Both the position numbers and the translations under genes were made by a program. A stretch of DNA of 64,000 nt from Lactobacillus johnsonii (GTDB lineage: Bacteria; Bacillota; Bacilli; Lactobacillales; Lactobacillaceae): assembly GCF_013487865.1 (NCBI RefSeq), contig NZ_CP047409.1, positions 744,001 to 808,000 of the forward strand, given 5' to 3'. Positions 16,683 through 25,800 of this stretch are shown piece after piece; position 1 is the first letter of the stretch, and the number at the start of each line of letters is the position of its first letter. A model generated the notes under the pieces. It saw only the letters and a list, made by a program, of their open reading frames with translations. It was not told where the DNA came from and did no database searches.

Positions 16683-18107
16683 ATGAAGCATTTAAGTGCA
16701 TGTACAACTATTTTAGTTGGAAAAAAAGCATCAATTGATGGATCAGTAATGATTTCACGTAATGACGATACTGCAGGTGCAATTACGCCACAAAAGTTTA
16801 TTATTGAGCCAGCTGTTCATGGTGAAAAGGGACGTAAAATTAAATCTTGGCTTAATAAGTTTGAAATGGAGCTTCCTGAAGATGCTCAAAGAGTTCCAGC
16901 AGTTCCAAATGTTGACTATAAAAAGTTAGGTTATTATGACGAAAGTGGTATCAACCAAAAGAATGTTGCTATGTCATGTACTGAATCAACTTATGGTAAC
17001 GAAAGAACGTTAGCATTTGATCCATTAGTTAAAGATGGTTTAGATGAAGATTGTATGCAGACTGTAGTTTTGCCATATATTGATTCCGCAAGAGATGGTG
17101 TAAAACGTCTTGGTTCCTTAATTAAAAAGTATGGTTCACCTGCTGGAAACTCAGTTCTATTTGGTGACAAAGATGAAGTATGGTATATGGAAATTGTCAC
17201 GGGACACCACTGGGTTGCTCAACGTATTCCAGATGATTGTTATGCAGCAACTGGTAACCGTGTTGCTATTCAACAAGTTAACTTTGATGATCCAGATAAC
17301 TTTATGTGGAGTGAAGGAATTCAAGAATTCGTTGAAGAACACCACTTGAATCCTGACCATGAAGGTTGGAATTTCCACCACATTTTTGGAACTTATACTG
17401 AACAAGATCGTCACTACAACACTAGTCGTCAATGGTATATCCAAAAACTTTTCAACCCAGAAATTGAACAGGATCCTGAAGACCCAGATATTCCTTTCAT
17501 TAGAAAAGCTTCTAAGAAATTAGCTAAGGAAGATATTGAATTTGCACTTGGTTCTCATTATCAAGATACTCCATTTGATCCATTTGGTCATGGAACTGAG
17601 GAAGAGAAGCATCGTTATCGTCCAATTGGTTTAAATAGAACTCAAAACTCCCATATTTTGCAAATTAGAAGTGATGTTCCTGAAGAAATGGCGGGTATTA
17701 TGTGGTTATGTATTGGTGGACCAACATTTACACCATATATCCCATTCTTTGCTAATATGAACGAAACTGATCCATCATTTAACAATACGTCAATGACCTA
17801 TAATAAAGACGATGCATGGTGGTACTACAAATCTTTGGCTGCCTTAGTTGAAAGTCACTATCCTCAATTTGTTCAACTTGATACTAAATATCTTGAAGAA
17901 TTGAATAGATATTACCGTGGTAGAGTTGAAGAAATTATTGAAAATGCTAAAGATTTAAGCGGTGAAGAATTAACCGACTACTTAACTCGTGAAAATCAAA
18001 AGACTGTTGCTCATACTAAGAAAGATAGTGAAGAATTAATGGGTCAAATGTTTACTGATGCAATTAAGATGTCTAAGTTAACATTTAAGATGGATCCAAA
18101 TCTTTAA
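16683..18107 (+). CDS. pepD: C69-family dipeptidase
   Basis: Intracellular dipeptidase of the N-terminal-nucleophile (U34/C69) family, completing degradation of peptides of the kind brought in by Opp. The 474-residue product begins MKHLSACTTILVGKKASIDG. Cys7 is the likely catalytic nucleophile after removal of the short leader, and the GSVMISRNDD motif follows as in L. helveticus PepDA-type enzymes. ATG start with AAGGAG. The length matches that family. Lactobacilli usually carry several PepD paralogues, so the exact paralogue is not resolved. Confidence 0.88.
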   Translation: MKHLSACTTILVGKKASIDGSVMISRNDDTAGAITPQKFIIEPAVHGEKGRKIKSWLNKFEMELPEDAQRVPAVPNVDYKKLGYYDESGINQKNVAMSCTESTYGNERTLAFDPLVKDGLDEDCMQTVVLPYIDSARDGVKRLGSLIKKYGSPAGNSVLFGDKDEVWYMEIVTGHHWVAQRIPDDCYAATGNRVAIQQVNFDDPDNFMWSEGIQEFVEEHHLNPDHEGWNFHHIFGTYTEQDRHYNTSRQWYIQKLFNPEIEQDPEDPDIPFIRKASKKLAKEDIEFALGSHYQDTPFDPFGHGTEEEKHRYRPIGLNRTQNSHILQIRSDVPEEMAGIMWLCIGGPTFTPYIPFFANMNETDPSFNNTSMTYNKDDAWWYYKSLAALVESHYPQFVQLDTKYLEELNRYYRGRVEEIIENAKDLSGEELTDYLTRENQKTVAHTKKDSEELMGQMFTDAIKMSKLTFKMDPNL

Positions 18108-18127
18108 TTTGAAACTATGTTTCATTA

Positions 18128-18269
18128 AGAAAAGTCTGGGAAAAAGATAATTTTATGCTTTACTCAAAATCAAGCTCCTATTAAATTGAGGTTAACACCA
18201 ATTGATTTAAGGCTCTTTTGCAAATCCTGTTGATGGATAATTTTAAGAAGGAATTAAGCAGCTAAGAAA
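18128..18269 (-). other. Possible remnant of an older mobile element
   Basis: The stretch between the dipeptidase gene and the IS end has no intact gene. On the minus strand it holds a short open tail ending DLQKSLKSIGVNLNLIGA-stop that reads like a real protein C-terminus. It is closed upstream by a stop codon close to the IS end. The family is not recognised; a decayed transposase end is only a guess. Confidence 0.25.
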
Positions 18270-18300
18270 TTGATATGAACCCAAAAATTAGGACATATTA

Positions 18301-19689
18301 TTAAACTGTTTGATTTAAAACCATATTTCGATATTGAATCGGAGTATGGTTTTTTATTGAGCTCTTAATTCTAAAATTATTATAGTAATAAATATACTCT
18401 TTGATTGCATCTTCTAGTTCATCTAAATTCTTAAAATTTTTTTCAAAGCCATACCACATTTCTCGCTTTAAGATACCAAAAAATCCTTCCATTAATCCAT
18501 CATCTAATGAATTACCTTTTCTAGACATTGATTGCTCAATACCATGATCTGTAAGCCATTTTTGAAAGGTAGAATGTTGATATTGCCATCCTTGATCAGT
18601 GTGAAAAATAAGACCATTTAGAGCGGGATGAGCTTTATAAGCTAGGTCAAGCATGGTCATTACTTGTTCTAAAACTGGACGACGACTTAATGTATAAGAA
18701 ATTATCTCATGGGTACACCCATCCATAATTGGTGATAAATATAATTTTTCGCCGTTTAAATGAAACTCAGTTATATCTGAATACCACTTTCTATCTGGTA
18801 AAATGGCTAAAAAATTGCGACAGATCAAATTAGGTTTGATTTCACCTACAGTTCCTCGATAACTTGAATATCTTTTTCTACGTCTAATGGCAATACCAAA
18901 TAAATGCATCTTTTTCATCAGACGCTTTACTTTCTTATGATTGATTTTAATTCCTTCAATGTGCAATTGAGCTGTAATTCTTCTATAGCCGTAGCGATGT
19001 TTATGTTCCTCAAATATTTCTTTGATACGTTTCATGATCTGATGATTTTTTGAATCTTTATCATTTTGTTTTAGAACATAGTAATAATTACTTTTAGATA
19101 AGTGAGGTAAATCAGGATTAGAATTGATTACATTTAATATGAAACTGACGGTTACATGAAGTTCTTGCCTTAGTTCAGTAACCACCTGAGCTATTTCTGG
19201 TGCTTTTGGTTTTTTCTTTTGGAAACTAAGGCGCTCAATTTTTTTACAAATTCGTTTTCGACAGTAAGCTTGAGATTCTCTTGTTTTAAGTCTTTTACTT
19301 GTTTTTGTAGTTCTTTGATTTGTTGGTCTTTGCTTTTCATGATGTGGTCTGCCTTTCTTATGATTAATGACATTATACCCATCCTCTTTATATTTGCGAA
19401 GCCAATTATAGATCATACCTGAGCTTGGCAATCCTAAGTCTAATGAAACTTGATTCGCTGGTTCATCGTTAATCAATATTCTTTTAATGGCAGTTTTCTT
19501 AAATTCTACTGAATAAGAAGAATATGATTTATTCAAAATTTCTAAGCCGTGAAGGTCTATTAGACGGATTAAATAATATAAATTGTCAGGTCTTACTCCA
19601 TATTCTCTACCTAGTTGAGATAGTGACTTATGATAATGCTTCCAATTATTGTAGATGTCAATTTTGTCTTGCTTAGATAATTTAGACAT
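18301..19689 (-). CDS. IS3-family transposase, single frame with internal out-of-frame segment
   Basis: The 462-residue frame begins with OrfA-type helix-turn-helix segments (SLSQLGREYGVRPDNLYYL) and ends with an OrfB core. The core holds the triad in WYSDITEFHL, FHTDQGWQYQ and DDGLMEGFFG, with 35 residues between the second Asp and the Glu. The middle (about residues 116-170) reads as non-zipper sequence. The next frame over the same bases (19191-19346) encodes MKSKDQQIKELQKQVKDLKQ and further heptads, the expected OrfA leucine zipper. That frame also contains a slippery A-AAA-AAC. A one-base insertion near CATCATG (about 19341) would explain this. The product may therefore be a non-functional accidental fusion. 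Confidence 0.85.
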   Translation of the reverse strand: MSKLSKQDKIDIYNNWKHYHKSLSQLGREYGVRPDNLYYLIRLIDLHGLEILNKSYSSYSVEFKKTAIKRILINDEPANQVSLDLGLPSSGMIYNWLRKYKEDGYNVINHKKGRPHHEKQRPTNQRTTKTSKRLKTRESQAYCRKRICKKIERLSFQKKKPKAPEIAQVVTELRQELHVTVSFILNVINSNPDLPHLSKSNYYYVLKQNDKDSKNHQIMKRIKEIFEEHKHRYGYRRITAQLHIEGIKINHKKVKRLMKKMHLFGIAIRRRKRYSSYRGTVGEIKPNLICRNFLAILPDRKWYSDITEFHLNGEKLYLSPIMDGCTHEIISYTLSRRPVLEQVMTMLDLAYKAHPALNGLIFHTDQGWQYQHSTFQKWLTDHGIEQSMSRKGNSLDDGLMEGFFGILKREMWYGFEKNFKNLDELEDAIKEYIYYYNNFRIKSSIKNHTPIQYRNMVLNQTV

Positions 19690-19696
19690 AATAAAA

Positions 19697-19726
19697 ACCT
19701 CGAAATTCTTGTCCGAATTTCGGGGT
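19697..19726 (-). terminator. Terminator-like hairpin at the start of the second IS type
   Basis: On the minus strand ACCCCGAAATTC pairs with GAATTTCGAGGT (one mismatch) across GGACAA. A T5-rich run and the transposase ATG follow. As in the other IS, the GAGG Shine-Dalgarno sequence lies in the 3' arm. Confidence 0.5.
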
Positions 19727-19773
19727 TCATATCAAAAATGAAGATAGGGACAGATTTGTATACATGTATCGAC

Positions 19774-19815
19774 AATAATTATAGGAAAATTGTAAATAAT
19801 TTTCCTATAATTATT
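19774..19815. repeat. Perfect 18-bp inverted repeat upstream of the adhesin gene
   Basis: AATAATTATAGGAAAATT (19774-19791) is followed by a six-base loop and its exact reverse complement (19798-19815). It ends about ten bases before a TATAAT (19826-19831) that could be the -10 of the adhesin promoter, so it covers the -35 region. No T-tract follows the right arm. Operator, or the remains of a terminator, are both possible. Confidence 0.6.
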
Positions 19816-19825
19816 TAAACTGTTA

Positions 19826-19831
19826 TATAAT
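19826..19831 (+). promoter_or_regulatory. Candidate -10 element of the adhesin gene
   Basis: TATAAT lies 46 bases before the adhesin ATG. No good -35 is visible, because the inverted repeat occupies that position. Confidence 0.4.
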
Positions 19832-19877
19832 TTAGTAAGAACCTTAAAGCTGTTTTAATATTTAGGAGGACAGGTAT

Positions 19878-22800
19878 ATGTCTAAGCGTAATTTTAAAGA
19901 ACGGATTCGTAAAATGGAGGATAGACAAGATAGATTTTCTATTAGAAAATTTTCTATAGGAACAGTCTCAGTCTTAATTGGATCATTTATTTTTGGAATA
20001 CAGTCAATTCAAGTAGTTCATGCGGATACTGTTACAGATAGTAATTCAACAGTTGTAACTCAAAAAGAAAATTTACAACCTAAAAAAGAGATAGAAAATG
20101 AAGCTAGAGGCAATTCCTCTACTTCTGTTCAATCATCTCAATTAAATAAGAAAGTGGGGGGGGGGAGCGACCTCGCTAAAGACCCACAAGTAGAATCTGT
20201 AAATAATAGTTTTGTGAAAACTGATAACAAAGATTCTAAAGAAGAGAAAAGTTCTTCTTTAGACAATAAGGTTTTGCAAGTATCAAGTAATGTAGAAAGT
20301 CAGAATCAAGGAAATCCTTATCAGATTAATGGATCTAATGATGAAGTAAACAATCAAAATAAATTAAAGGTTCAGCCTCAAAGTTTTACTGAATCAACAG
20401 ATACACCAACTACTCCATCAGATAGTTCTGGTGTAACGATTACTGATGATGCGCATTACCCTAATACCAATGGTATTGTTCCGGCAAATCAATATATTTT
20501 TGATCAGTTTACTTTAACTAATGGTTATACACCTTTAAATATGGTAATTACACTGGCTACTGATAGAAATAATCCCGGAGGAAATCTAAACTATTACATT
20601 ACCAATAGGGACTATTCACAAGTATATGCTAGCAATACAATAAGCGTGGGACAAAGGGCGACTTATTCAGGGAGTGGACCATATCCAAATTCTAATTTGA
20701 CAATATACAACTTTGGTCCGGATGGAATTAGCATTAATGAAAATAATTATAACTTTAAATTAGCCTTTACATTTGGGTATGGAAAGTATGATTCTATAGT
20801 TAATTCGAATAATTCCAACCCTGTGGCAAATGCATGGGGAGATACAACTCCAAGTAAAGCAACTCAGACTATTAGTTACATTGATGCAGAAACTGGTGAG
20901 CCAATGCCCGATACAACAAGTATCACTAGTAGTGGCTTAACAGGACAAACATACCAAATAGACCCTAGAGCAGAAAAAATTATTAAGGGATACTATTTAG
21001 TTAATAAAGAGAGAGATCATGGCGTAATCTCACAATATAAAAATGGCGGAACTTATACTAATGAGTGGGTTTCTTTAAATGGACAATTTGTAAAAGAAGT
21101 ATGGCATCAAATTAATTCCAGTGGTGTTATGCAAGCTAGCATTTATATCAATAATGTCCAACAATATGATCCTAATAATCCTCGGGGAATCGTGTATCCA
21201 GCAACGTTATCTAATGAAGGCCCCACTGAGTTAACTGTTAGCGGAAGATATGTTTTTCCTAATCCATATGTAGAGCAAACAACTAATATTGAACTTAAAT
21301 ATGCTACAATTGGCAAGATTATTCCAGTTGATCCTAATGGTAATCCAATCCCGGGAGCAGATCAACCACAGTTTCCGAATGACCCAAATGATCCATCAAA
21401 ATCAAATCCTGGTGAAAAACCAAATGTACCAGGATGGACTCCAGAAGATTCGAATCCAACTGTTAATCCGAGTCCAAAGGGTCCTGGTGAAAATGTAAAT
21501 GTGACATATGTCCAAGAAGCTGAGCTGAAAACTTGGAAGAAGGACGTAAGCTTAACAGTTAAGTACGTAAACAGCGATGGCAGTCAATTTACTGGCACGG
21601 TTCCAGCAAACGCAAGTCAAAGCCTAAACTTTAGTGGAGAGGCATACGTAAGCAAGGTAACAGGCAAGCTAGTAAACGCAAAGCAAGATGCCAAGGGACA
21701 ATGGATTGTAGATAGCTCAAATACGGCCACCCCAGAAATCACTTGGACGCCAGAGAGCAGTTCATTTAGTGAAGTAGTCTCACCAGTCGAAGCAGGTTAC
21801 TACTTGAAGAACATTTCAAGTCATGAAGCAGGCAACAACGTTGAGGCCATTAGTGGCATTACCCACACTAGTGATAATGTGGAAGTAACAGTAACTTACG
21901 CACCACTAGGAAAGATGATTCCAGTAGATCCAAGTGGCAAGCCAATTCCAGATGCGCCAACCCCACAATTCCCTAATAACCCAAGTGATCCATCAAAGGG
22001 CAATCCAGGGAACAAGCCAGAAGTACCAGGATGGACGCCAGTAGATCCAAGCAAGACAGTCAACCCAGATCCAAGTGACCCAGGCAAGAATGTACCAGTT
22101 CCTTATGCTCAAGTAGTAGCAGGAACAGTAAGATATATTGATGACACGACCGGCAAGACCTTGTCAACATACGATATTCCAAAGGGGACAGTTGGTAGCA
22201 AGATCAACTACTCAACTACGGAAACTATTAATAACTATGAAAAACAAGGTTATGTATTAGTAAGCAACAACTATCCAACGGATGCGGTTTACAAGGTAAG
22301 TGGTAATGATTATCAAGTTCACTTAGTAGAAGGTGTACAACCAATTACGCCAGATACGCCACCAACAGATGTACCGACAGGAACTCCAGAAAATGCACAA
22401 CCAAGTGCATTAAAGAAGGACGTAAGCTTAACAGTTAAGTACGTAAACAGCGATGGCAGTCAATTTACTGGCACGGTTCCAGCAAACGCAAGTCAAAGCC
22501 TAAACTTTAGTGGAGAGGCATACGTAAGCAAGGTAACAGGCAAGCTAGTAAACGCAAAGCAAGATGCCAAGGGACAATGGATTGTAGATAGCTCAAATAC
22601 GGCCACCCCAGAAATCACTTGGACGCCAGAGAGCAGTTCATTTAGTGAAGTAGTCTCACCAGTCGAAGCAGGTTACTACTTGAAGAACATTTCAAGTCAT
22701 GAAGCAGGCAACAACGTTGAGGCCATTAGTGGCATTACCCACACTAGTGATAATGTGGAAGTAACAGTAACTTACGCACCACTAGGAAAGATGATTCCAG

Positions 22801-25800
22801 TAGATCCAAGTGGCAAGCCAATTCCAGATGCGCCAACCCCACAATTCCCTAATAACCCAAGTGATCCATCAAAGGGCAATCCAGGGAACAAGCCAGAAGT
22901 ACCAGGATGGACGCCAGTAGATCCAAGCAAGACAGTCAACCCAGATCCAAGTGACCCAGGCAAGAATGTACCAGTTCCTTATGCTCAAGTAGTAGCAGGA
23001 ACAGTAAGATATATTGATGACACGACCGGCAAGACCTTGTCAACATACGATATTCCAAAGGGGACAGTTGGTAGCAAGATCAACTACTCAACTACGGAAA
23101 CTATTAATAACTATGAAAAACAAGGTTATGTATTAGTAAGCAACAACTATCCAACGGATGCGGTTTACAAGGTAAGTGGTAATGATTATCAAGTTCACTT
23201 AGTAGAAGGTGTACAACCAATTACGCCAGATACGCCACCAACAGATGTACCGACAGGAACTCCAGAAAATGCACAACCAAGTGCATTAAAGAAGGACGTA
23301 AGCTTAACAGTTAAGTACGTAAACAGCGATGGCAGTCAATTTACTGGCACGGTTCCAGCAAACGCAAGTCAAAGCCTAAACTTTAGTGGAGAGGCATACG
23401 TAAGCAAGGTAACAGGCAAGCTAGTAAACGCAAAGCAAGATGCCAAGGGACAATGGATTGTAGATAGCTCAAATACGGCCACCCCAGAAATCACTTGGAC
23501 GCCAGAGAGCAGTTCATTTAGTGAAGTAGTCTCACCAGTCGAAGCAGGTTACTACTTGAAGAACATTTCAAGTCATGAAGCAGGCAACAACGTTGAGGCC
23601 ATTAGTGGCATTACCCACACTAGTGATAATGTGGAAGTAACAGTAACTTACGCACCACTAGGAAAGATGATTCCAGTAGATCCAAGTGGCAAGCCAATTC
23701 CAGATGCGCCAACCCCACAATTCCCTAATAACCCAAGTGATCCATCAAAGGGCAATCCAGGGAACAAGCCAGAAGTACCAGGATGGACGCCAGTAGATCC
23801 AAGCAAGACAGTCAACCCAGATCCAAGTGACCCAGGCAAGAATGTACCAGTTCCTTATGCTCAAGTAGTAGCAGGAACAGTAAGATATATTGATGACACG
23901 ACCGGCAAGACCTTGTCAACATACGATATTCCAAAGGGGACAGTTGGTAGCAAGATCAACTACTCAACTACGGAAACTATTAATAACTATGAAAAACAAG
24001 GTTATGTATTAGTAAGCAACAACTATCCAACGGATGCGGTTTACAAGGTAAGTGGTAATGATTATCAAGTTCACTTAGTAGAAGGTGTACAACCAATTAC
24101 GCCAGATACGCCACCAACAGATGTACCGACAGGAACTCCAGAAAATGCACAACCAAGTGCATTAAAGAAGGACGTAAGCTTAACAGTTAAGTACGTAAAC
24201 AGCGATGGCAGTCAATTTACTGGCACGGTTCCAGCAAACGCAAGTCAAAGCCTAAACTTTAGTGGAGAGGCATACGTAAGCAAGGTAACAGGCAAGCTAG
24301 TAAACGCAAAGCAAGATGCCAAGGGACAATGGATTGTAGATAGCTCAAATACGGCCACCCCAGAAATCACTTGGACGCCAGAGAGCAGTTCATTTAGTGA
24401 AGTAGTCTCACCAGTCGAAGCAGGTTACTACTTGAAGAACATTTCAAGTCATGAAGCAGGCAACAACGTTGAGGCCATTAGTGGCATTACCCACACTAGT
24501 GATAATGTGGAAGTAACAGTAACTTACGCACCACTAGGAAAGATGATTCCAGTAGATCCAAGTGGCAAGCCAATTCCAGATGCGCCAACCCCACAATTCC
24601 CTAATAACCCAAGTGATCCATCAAAGGGCAATCCAGGGAACAAGCCAGAAGTACCAGGATGGACGCCAGTAGATCCAAGCAAGACAGTCAACCCAGATCC
24701 AAGTGACCCAGGCAAGAATGTACCAGTTCCTTATGCTCAAGTAGTAGCAGGAACAGTAAGATATATTGATGACACGACCGGCAAGACCTTGTCAACATAC
24801 GATATTCCAAAGGGGACAGTTGGTAGCAAGATCAACTACTCAACTACGGAAACTATTAATAACTATGAAAAACAAGGTTATGTATTAGTAAGCAACAACT
24901 ATCCAACGGATGCGGTTTACAAGGTAAGTGGTAATGATTATCAAGTTCACTTAGTAGAAGGTGTACAACCAATTACGCCAGATACGCCACCAACAGATGT
25001 ACCGACAGGAACTCCAGAAAATGCACAACCAAGTGCATTAAAGAAGGACGTAAGCTTAACAGTTAAGTACGTAAACAGCGATGGCAGTCAATTTACTGGC
25101 ACGGTTCCAGCAAACGCAAGTCAAAGCCTAAACTTTAGTGGAGAGGCATACGTAAGCAAGGTAACAGGCAAGCTAGTAAACGCAAAGCAAGATGCCAAGG
25201 GACAATGGATTGTAGATAGCTCAAATACGGCCACCCCAGAAATCACTTGGACGCCAGAGAGCAGTTCATTTAGTGAAGTAGTCTCACCAGTCGAAGCAGG
25301 TTACTACTTGAAGAACATTTCAAGTCATGAAGCAGGCAACAACGTTGAGGCCATTAGTGGCATTACCCACACTAGTGATAATGTGGAAGTAACAGTAACT
25401 TACGCACCACTAGGAAAGATGATTCCAGTAGATCCAAGTGGCAAGCCAATTCCAGATGCGCCAACCCCACAATTCCCTAATAACCCAAGTGATCCATCAA
25501 AGGGCAATCCAGGGAACAAGCCAGAAGTACCAGGATGGACGCCAGTAGATCCAAGCAAGACAGTCAACCCAGATCCAAGTGACCCAGGCAAGAATGTACC
25601 AGTTCCTTATGCTCCAAATACACCAGTTCAAGAAGAAGGTTCTATTACCGTAACTGTTCATGATAAAACTGATAACGTTGACTTGCCACAATACGGTAAA
25701 ACTAGTGGTGAACAAAAAGTTGGCACTGAGTTTACTTATGACAAGAATTCTGTAATTCAAGAACTTGAGAATAAGGGTTATAAAGTTCTGAATCCAGAAG

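Larger units (their letters stand above)
18270..19735 (-). mobile_element. IS3-family insertion sequence of a second type (1466 bp)
   Basis: Bounded by inverted repeats that begin TTGATATGAACCC at both ends and continue with GGACA after a short mismatch. AAA flanks each side (18267-18269 and 19736-19738), consistent with a 3-bp target duplication but of low information. The element is transcribed leftward. Its transposase shares the IS3 organisation with the copies at 9552 and 38053 but is clearly a different element by sequence and ends. Confidence 0.88.

Noticed and set aside
18230-19760. Whether the second IS type also lies inside a terminator.
   Set aside because: Flanks (AGCTAAGAAA and AAATGAAGAT) show no complementarity, so terminator targeting is claimed only for the other element.
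21896-25591. Five identical 63-codon minus-strand ORFs, 876 bases apart.
   Set aside because: They are antisense shadows of the adhesin repeats, rich in Gly/Pro/Leu because of the coding strand's proline-rich linkers, with no ribosome binding sites.
21537-25614. CRISPR-like regular repeats.
   Set aside because: The unit is 876 bases, coding, in frame and without unique spacers. No cas genes nearby.
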